64,000 nucleotides of DNA, from contig NZ_CP041402.1 in the NCBI RefSeq assembly GCF_007018905.1, forward strand, positions 5,258,001-5,322,000, in the 5' to 3' direction. The stretch is from Tardiphaga sp. vice304 (GTDB lineage Bacteria; Pseudomonadota; Alphaproteobacteria; Rhizobiales; Xanthobacteraceae). The translations under genes were made by a program, and so were the position numbers. Each line of letters opens with the position of its first letter. Position 1 is the stretch's first letter. Under the pieces are notes generated by a model. It was given only the letters and a program-made list of their open reading frames with translations, did no database searches and was not told the DNA's origin. Positions 59,420 to 64,000 of this stretch are shown piece after piece.

Positions 59420-59860
59420 ATGACACGGTCCTCTATTCTGAATCTGTTCGGCAGCCTGGTGCTGGCGCTGTCCTTCGCCGGCGCGGCCCACGCGCAGACG
59501 CCGGCGCCTGCGCCCGCCCCGGCAGCGCCGGTGGTGCCAAAGCCGATGCAACTCGGCGACGTGCTGAGCGGCAAGCTCAGCGCGCTGCGCGTCCGCGCCG
59601 CGAAGGGCAAGCGCGCCAACAGCTTCCAGCTGGTCAGCGAGCCACGCCGGCTGCCCGCCCCGGCCGGCCTGTGCAATCTCGAGACCGGTCCGGAAACCTT
59701 CGAGATCGTCGCGGCCAACGACGCGCAGACCAAACAGTTGCAAAAGCTGCTCAACAAGGACGTGTCGCTGAAAGTCACCGAGGTCGCCTGCGCCGAACAG
59801 GCCGGGCAGATGAGCGAAGCGCTGGTGACGAAGTGGAGCGTGGTGTCGACGCCGAACTAG
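59420..59860 (+). CDS. Small exported protein of unknown function
   Basis: The 146-residue protein has a clear signal peptide (LFGSLVLALSFAGAAHA, cleavage likely after residue 25), a Pro/Ala-rich linker (PAPAPAPAAPVVPKP), then a compact domain with one Cys pair (LCNLETGP and VACAEQAG) that may form a disulfide in the periplasm. No family is recognised. It lies 17 bases after recR but is probably functionally separate. Confidence 0.78.
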   Translation: MTRSSILNLFGSLVLALSFAGAAHAQTPAPAPAPAAPVVPKPMQLGDVLSGKLSALRVRAAKGKRANSFQLVSEPRRLPAPAGLCNLETGPETFEIVAANDAQTKQLQKLLNKDVSLKVTEVACAEQAGQMSEALVTKWSVVSTPN

Positions 59861-59889
59861 CAAGTCAGGCATCGGCAGCGGTGTTGGGT

Positions 59890-60011
59890 CACCTCTCCCC
59901 GTTGGGGAGAGGTCGGCGCGTAGCGCCGGGTGAGGGGGCGGCACCATCGACGGCCCCCCCCCCTCACCCGCCCGGCTTCGCCGGTCGACCTCTCCCCGGC
60001 GGGGAGAGGTG
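59890..60011. repeat. Interspersed palindromic element (CACCTCTCCCC/GGGGAGAGGT type)
   Basis: CACCTCTCCCCGTTGGGGAGAGGT at the left and GACCTCTCCCCGGCGGGGAGAGGTG at the right, with GGGTGAGGGGGC and CCCCCTCACCC inner arms, match the copy at 29217. It lies between convergent genes and is a likely two-way terminator. Confidence 0.87.
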
Positions 60012-60054
60012 TCGCACCGCCTGAGCTTTGTAACCTCACGCAAAATTTCCGACG

Positions 60055-61419
60055 CTAAATCCGCACCGGTCCCAGCGCCTCGAAATGTCCACGCCGCTGC
60101 AGCCACAGCAGCAGCACGAGACTGGGCAGCGCCACCGCCATGCTGATGACGAAGAACACCGGCCAGCCCGTCGCCTGCGCGACATAGCCGGCGCCGGCCG
60201 AGAGGTAGGTGCGCCCGACCGCGGCCAGTGCTGTGAGAAGCGCGTATTGCGTGGCGGTGTGCAGCGGGTTTTTGCAGAGCGCCGAGAGATAGGCGACGAA
60301 GATCACCGTGCCGATCGCACCCGTAAAATTCTCTACCGTGATCGCCAGCGCCAATGCCCACTGGTTGACGCCGACCAGAGCCAGCCACGCAAAAGCGAGG
60401 TTCGACAGCGCCTGCAGCACCGCGCCGATCCACAGGCTCGCCGCCAGCGAATAGCGCCGCGCGACAAAGCCGCCGGCAAAGCCGCCGATCAGGGTCGCAG
60501 CGAGGCCGACGCCCTTGACGATCGCGGCATAGTCGTTGCGGGTGAAGCCGATATCGATCACGAACGGCGCCGTCATGGTGCCGGAAAATGCATCGGTCAG
60601 CTTGAACAGCACGACGAAAGCCAAAGCCGCCGAGGCATCCTTGCGTCCCAGAAACTCCGAGAACGCGCCAACCGCCGCCTTCAGCACGCGCGCAAACGCG
60701 CTCTCGCCGCGCGTTGCCGCTTCGGCAACGGCCGACGCCTCCGGCTCGGTGGCGGCCAGCGCGGTGATGGTGCCGAGCAGCACCATCGCCGCCATCGCCA
60801 CATAGCCCCACATCCAGGCGGTGGAGCGCGCCAGCCCGGCGCTCTCGAATCCGCTGACCAGGAACAGCACGCCGGCGGTGGAGACCAGCATGCCGATCCG
60901 GTACGCCGCCACATAGGACGCCATGCCGGCGGCCTGTTCGCTCTCCGGCAGGCTTTCGACGCGAAACGCATCGACCACGATGTCCTGCGTCGCCGACATC
61001 GCCGCCACCAGCAGCGCGCCGAGCGCCACGAACAGCGGCGACTTCGCAGGGTCCGTCAGCGCCAGCAGCAGGATCGCGGCGATCAGCAGCAATTGCGAGA
61101 ACACCAGCCAGCCCCGCCTGCGTCCGAAGCGGCGGGTGAACAGCGGCACCTGCAGCGCATCGACCAGCGGCGCCCAAAGGAATTTCAGCGTGTAGGGCGT
61201 GCCTACCAGCGCGAACAGTCCGATGGTGCCGAGGTCGACGCCGGACTCGCGCATCCACACCAGCAGCGTCGAGCCCGACAGCGCCAACGGCAGCCCGGAG
61301 GAAAAGCCGAGCAGCAGCACGATCAGCACGCGCGGCTGCAAATACACCGCCATGCTCTCGCGCCAGCTGGCACGGGGTTTCAACACGGGCGATTCGGACG
61401 CGGAAGGCGCAGATGTCAT
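60055..61419 (-). CDS. AmpG-type MFS permease
   Basis: The 454-residue MFS protein has about 12-14 membrane helices and the AmpG-like start VLIVLLLGFSSGLPLALSGS, TPYTLKFLWAPLVDAL and MSATQDIVVDAFRVE. AmpG imports anhydromuropeptides for peptidoglycan recycling, a step tied to beta-lactamase induction in some bacteria. No ampC, ampD or ampR lies nearby, so its role in recycling is inferred from family. Confidence 0.9.
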   Translation of the reverse strand: MTSAPSASESPVLKPRASWRESMAVYLQPRVLIVLLLGFSSGLPLALSGSTLLVWMRESGVDLGTIGLFALVGTPYTLKFLWAPLVDALQVPLFTRRFGRRRGWLVFSQLLLIAAILLLALTDPAKSPLFVALGALLVAAMSATQDIVVDAFRVESLPESEQAAGMASYVAAYRIGMLVSTAGVLFLVSGFESAGLARSTAWMWGYVAMAAMVLLGTITALAATEPEASAVAEAATRGESAFARVLKAAVGAFSEFLGRKDASAALAFVVLFKLTDAFSGTMTAPFVIDIGFTRNDYAAIVKGVGLAATLIGGFAGGFVARRYSLAASLWIGAVLQALSNLAFAWLALVGVNQWALALAITVENFTGAIGTVIFVAYLSALCKNPLHTATQYALLTALAAVGRTYLSAGAGYVAQATGWPVFFVISMAVALPSLVLLLWLQRRGHFEALGPVRI

Positions 61420-61575
61420 GCGCCACTGCTAGCAGATTCGGCGGAAGCAGGTGTAACCGGGCGTCCGCCGCTGGCGAAATGCGGCCGTCTGCCCACACTC
61501 CGCTGTCGTCGCCCGGCTTGACCGGACGACTCAGTAAACGCCGATGCTATCGATGTGTTGTGGCGGCGCGCGCCG

Positions 61576-62478
61576 TCAGGCGATCCCCGCTTCGGCGCCC
61601 GGTTTGGCGTGGACCGGCAGCATCAGATAATGCACGCCGTTCTGCTGTGCCTTCGGGAAATGCCCGGCACGCATGTTGACCTGGATCGACGGCAGCAACA
61701 GGGTCGGTGCCGACAGCGTGGCATCGCGCGCTGTCCGCATCGCGACGAACTGGTCTTCGGTCACGCCCGCCTTGACGTGGACATTGCCGTCGCGCTGCGC
61801 CTGCACGGTAGTTTCCCAGGCATAATCGTCGCGTCCCGGCGCCTTGTAGTCGTGGCACATGAACAATCGGGTTTCCGGTGGCAGCGCCAGCAGCCGATGG
61901 ATCGAGCGATAGAGCTGGTTCGCATCGCCGCCCGGGAAATCCGCGCGCGCCGTGCCGTAATCCGGCATGAACAGCGTATCACCGACGAACACCGCATCGC
62001 CGATCTTGTAGGACAGGTCGGCCGGCGTATGGCCGGGCGTGTACAGCGCCTCCACCGTCAGATCACCGATCCGGAACGTTTCGCCATCGACGAACAGATG
62101 GTCGAAGTCGCTGCCATCGGTGCGCAAATCCTGGGCGTTGAACACCGGGCGGAAGATCTTCTGCACGTCCTTGATGTGCTCGCCGATTCCGATCTTCGCG
62201 CCGGTCTTCGCCTTGATGTAGGGCGCGCCGGACAGATGGTCGGCATGGGCGTGGGTCTCCAGCGCCCATTCGATGGTCAGGCCGTCGTCGGCCGCCGCCT
62301 TGAGCATCGCCTCGACGGAGCGCACATCGACGCTGCCGTCGCGGTGGTCGTAGTCGAGCACCGGATCGATCACGGCCGCACGCCGCGTCACGGGATCGCT
62401 GACCAGATAGCTGATGGTGTTGGTCGGCTCGTCAAAAAACGCCCTGATGACCGGGCTCGGGGATTTGGATGACGTCAT
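61576..62478 (-). CDS. Metallo-beta-lactamase-fold hydrolase of the sulfide/persulfide module
   Basis: The 300-residue protein carries the metal motif ETHAHADHLSGA, TPGHTPADLSYKIGDAVFVG and the later FMCHDYK histidine. Persulfide dioxygenase-like Blh proteins of BigR-controlled operons have this layout. I start at the ATG at 62478 with AGGAG upstream; an earlier ATG at 62511 lies inside the promoter/operator. It diverges from the BigR-like gene and shares its operator. Confidence 0.85.
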   Translation of the reverse strand: MTSSKSPSPVIRAFFDEPTNTISYLVSDPVTRRAAVIDPVLDYDHRDGSVDVRSVEAMLKAAADDGLTIEWALETHAHADHLSGAPYIKAKTGAKIGIGEHIKDVQKIFRPVFNAQDLRTDGSDFDHLFVDGETFRIGDLTVEALYTPGHTPADLSYKIGDAVFVGDTLFMPDYGTARADFPGGDANQLYRSIHRLLALPPETRLFMCHDYKAPGRDDYAWETTVQAQRDGNVHVKAGVTEDQFVAMRTARDATLSAPTLLLPSIQVNMRAGHFPKAQQNGVHYLMLPVHAKPGAEAGIA

Positions 62479-62504
62479 GTCTCGAACTCCTGTGTCGATT
62501 GCTG

Positions 62505-62546
62505 TTGACATTTATATTAGCTTATTCTAAATAAGCAATAGCTAAT
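62505..62546. promoter_or_regulatory. Divergent promoters overlapping a BigR-type nested palindrome
   Basis: On the plus strand TTGACA (62505-62510) and TAAATA (62528-62533) are 17 bases apart. On the minus strand TTGCTT and TATAAA are 16 apart (62538-62511). A palindrome GCTTATT-CTA-AATAAGC (62520-62536), with outer ATTAGC/GCTAAT arms (62516-62546), overlaps both, so one repressor could close both promoters. Confidence 0.8.
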
Positions 62547-62559
62547 AGATGAGATCACC

Positions 62560-62886
62560 ATGACGGCCAGCCCTTCGCTCGACATTAACGACTTCGCCGC
62601 CAACGCCCTTGAGGTGGCCAACACCTTGCGCGCGCTCGGCAACGAGCGGCGGCTGATGATCCTGTGCAAGCTGGTGGAATCCGGCGAGATGACGGTCGGC
62701 GCGCTGGTCGAGGCCGTCGGCCTCAGCCAGTCGGCGCTGTCGCAGCACCTCGCGAAAATGCGCGACGAGAACATCGTGACTTTCCGCCGCGACAGCCAGA
62801 CCCTCTGGTACCGGATCGCCGACCCTCGCATCGAGCAATTGATGGCCGAACTGCATCGCCTGTTCTGCCGCACCCAACCCGTTTAA
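62560..62886 (+). CDS. bigR: ArsR-family redox-type repressor, BigR-like
   Basis: The 108-residue winged-helix repressor has the HTH VEAVGLSQSALSQHLAKMRD and two cysteines, Cys36 (MILCKLVE) and Cys103 (LFCRTQ), in the places used by BigR/SqrR to sense sulfide or persulfide through a disulfide or sulfur bridge. It probably represses itself, the rhodanese gene and the divergent hydrolase gene through the palindrome at 62516-62546. Confidence 0.88.
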   Translation: MTASPSLDINDFAANALEVANTLRALGNERRLMILCKLVESGEMTVGALVEAVGLSQSALSQHLAKMRDENIVTFRRDSQTLWYRIADPRIEQLMAELHRLFCRTQPV

Positions 62887-62900
62887 CCCAGGAGTTCAGC

Positions 62901-63431
62901 ATGACCCTTCCCCACATTTCCCCCGAAAAGGCCCGGCAGATGGTTGCCAGCGGCGCCGTGCTCGTGGATATCCGCGAGGCCGACGAACACGCGCGCAGCC
63001 GCATCGCGCAGGCTCGCCATGAGCCGCTGTCGAAGCTCGGCGCCATCGATCCGGGCGCCGACGCGCCGGCCGTGATCTTCCACTGCAAGTCCGGCGGCCG
63101 GACCGCGGCCAATGTCGAGCGCCTGGCGTCATCGACAGACTGCGAGGCCTTCATCCTCGAAGGCGGCATCGAGGCCTGGAAGAGCGCCGGCCTGCCGGTC
63201 GTCGAGGACAAGAAACAGCCGATCGAAATGATGCGGCAGGTGCAGATCGTCGCCGGTTCAATGGTCGTGACCGGCGCCGTGCTCGGCGCATTGCTGCATC
63301 CCGGCTTCTACGCGCTGTCGGGTTTCGTCGGCGCCGGGCTGGTCTTCGCCGGCGTCTCCGGCACCTGCATGATGGCGAAGGTGCTGGCGCTGGCACCGTG
63401 GAATCGCCGCGCCACGCCGGCGCACGGCTGA
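62901..63431 (+). CDS. Rhodanese-domain protein with C-terminal membrane part
   Basis: The 176-residue protein has a rhodanese domain (ASGAVLVDIREADEHARSRI) with active Cys in FHCKSGGRT, then a C-terminal membrane segment (about residues 110-165, DUF2892-like GSMVVTGAVLGALLHPGFYA). It would transfer sulfane sulfur, for example from persulfides. GGAGTTCAGC precedes the ATG; it lies 14 bases after the BigR-like gene and before the TauE/SafE permease gene. Confidence 0.9.
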   Translation: MTLPHISPEKARQMVASGAVLVDIREADEHARSRIAQARHEPLSKLGAIDPGADAPAVIFHCKSGGRTAANVERLASSTDCEAFILEGGIEAWKSAGLPVVEDKKQPIEMMRQVQIVAGSMVVTGAVLGALLHPGFYALSGFVGAGLVFAGVSGTCMMAKVLALAPWNRRATPAHG

Positions 63432-63444
63432 ACGAGGTCTCACG

Positions 63445-64000
63445 ATGCTGATGACTGCCGCTGACATCGCGACGCTGTTGTCCGGCGGGCTGGTCGGTTT
63501 CGTGCTGGCCGTGGTCGGCGGCGGCGGCTCGATCCTCGCCGTGCCGCTGCTGGTCTACGGGGTCGGCGTCGCCTCGCCGCATGTCGCGATCGGCACCAGC
63601 GCGGTTGCGGTGGCGGTCAGCGCCTTCGCCAACATGCTGTCGCACTGGCGCGCCGGCAATGTCCGCTGGCCCTGCGCCATCGTGTTCTCGCTGGCCGGCA
63701 TCGTCGGCGCCTTCGCCGGCTCTGCCGTCGCCAAGCAGGTGGACGGCCAGAAGCTGCTGGTGCTGTTCGGCCTGTTGATGATCGCGATCGGCGCCTTGAT
63801 GCTGCACCGGCGCGGCGGCGGCGGCGATGCTGCCATCCGCCTCACCAAGGCCACCGCGCGAAAACTGCTGCCGATGCTGGTCGGCATCGGCTTTGCCGTC
63901 GGCATTCTGTCGGGCTTCTTCGGGATCGGCGGCGGCTTCCTGATCGTGCCGGGCCTGATGCTGGCGACCGGCATGCCGATGAATGCGGCGATCGGCACCT
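63445..64000 (+). CDS. TauE/SafE family permease, 3' end beyond window
   Basis: The visible 185 codons are hydrophobic and carry the family's duplicated motif (VLAVVGGGGSILAVPLLVYG and LSGFFGIGGGFLIVPGLMLA). These permeases move sulfite or other organosulfur anions. The ATG at 63445 lies 13 bases after the rhodanese stop. In BigR operons such a transporter exports sulfur products; that is inferred here from the neighbours. Confidence 0.9.
   Translation, partial: MLMTAADIATLLSGGLVGFVLAVVGGGGSILAVPLLVYGVGVASPHVAIGTSAVAVAVSAFANMLSHWRAGNVRWPCAIVFSLAGIVGAFAGSAVAKQVDGQKLLVLFGLLMIAIGALMLHRRGGGGDAAIRLTKATARKLLPMLVGIGFAVGILSGFFGIGGGFLIVPGLMLATGMPMNAAIGT

Noticed and set aside
60085-61521. 478-residue plus-strand frame opposite the AmpG-like gene, rich in Arg, His and Gln
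   Set aside because: Its composition is typical of the reverse strand of a membrane protein gene.

Overview
The window looks like a chromosomal segment of an alphaproteobacterium of the Bradyrhizobium/Rhodopseudomonas group (Nitrobacteraceae). This is inferred from the high GC content, the gene neighbourhoods (rpmH-rnpA-yidC-engB-argB, dapD-dapE, truA-fmt-def, pyrE followed by an antiporter remnant), TTAA-N7-TTAA CtrA-type boxes, and many intergenic palindromes built on CTCTCCCC/GGGGAGAG or on GCGACGAAGCAATCCAG. No insertion sequence, CRISPR array or phage gene was recognised.

Region 1 (1-3942) is accessory. It holds an HU-type DNA-binding gene and two proteins whose N-termini carry short repeats (such as NNSPQALQLKQQAENM) reminiscent of proteins associated with DUF4157 and extracellular contractile injection systems. 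One of them is cut by a single in-frame amber codon from a C-terminal HELAH metallopeptidase-like part. The other runs off the left edge.

Region 2 (3943-18480) is the most specialised part: a soluble diiron monooxygenase operon of the propane / binuclear-iron (prm/mim) type on the minus strand. The order of transcription is alcohol dehydrogenase, two small unknown genes, hydroxylase alpha (mimA), reductase (mimB), hydroxylase beta (mimC), coupling protein (mimD), amidohydrolase, a DUF59/MIP18 protein and a dedicated GroEL-like chaperonin (mimG). A consensus sigma-54 promoter (15879-15894) with palindromes 90-170 bases upstream precedes the operon. Two AcoR-type sigma-54 activators on the plus strand flank it, one on each side. 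The likely logic is alkane or ketone oxidation to an alcohol, dehydrogenation by the ADH, and chaperonin-assisted folding of the hydroxylase. An SseB-domain gene follows the second activator.

Region 3 (18481-34500) is mostly core genome: tRNA-Arg(ACG), a sensor kinase, rpmH-rnpA-yidC, engB, a DUF423 gene, argB, a HAD phosphatase, dapD-dapE-nucleosidase, truA-fmt-def reading the other way, rmuC behind tandem CtrA boxes, and a ferric-reductase-like flavocytochrome.

Region 4 (34501-56470) holds glgP, a DUF2865 gene, a decayed antiporter coupled to pyrE, a GST, polA, an acyltransferase, hrpB, a retropepsin-like protease, a phosphoglucomutase/phosphomannomutase, a chemoreceptor, an Lrp regulator, a PfkB kinase, nudC, a HIT gene, a YkvA gene and the SRP RNA. 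polA and hrpB each contain an in-frame copy of the intergenic palindrome.

Region 5 (56471-64000) holds dnaX-ybaB-recR, a small exported protein, an AmpG-like permease and a sulfide/persulfide-response module: a metallo-beta-lactamase-fold hydrolase diverging from a BigR-like ArsR repressor, a rhodanese and a TauE/SafE permease cut by the right edge. A nested palindrome overlaps divergent promoters in this module.
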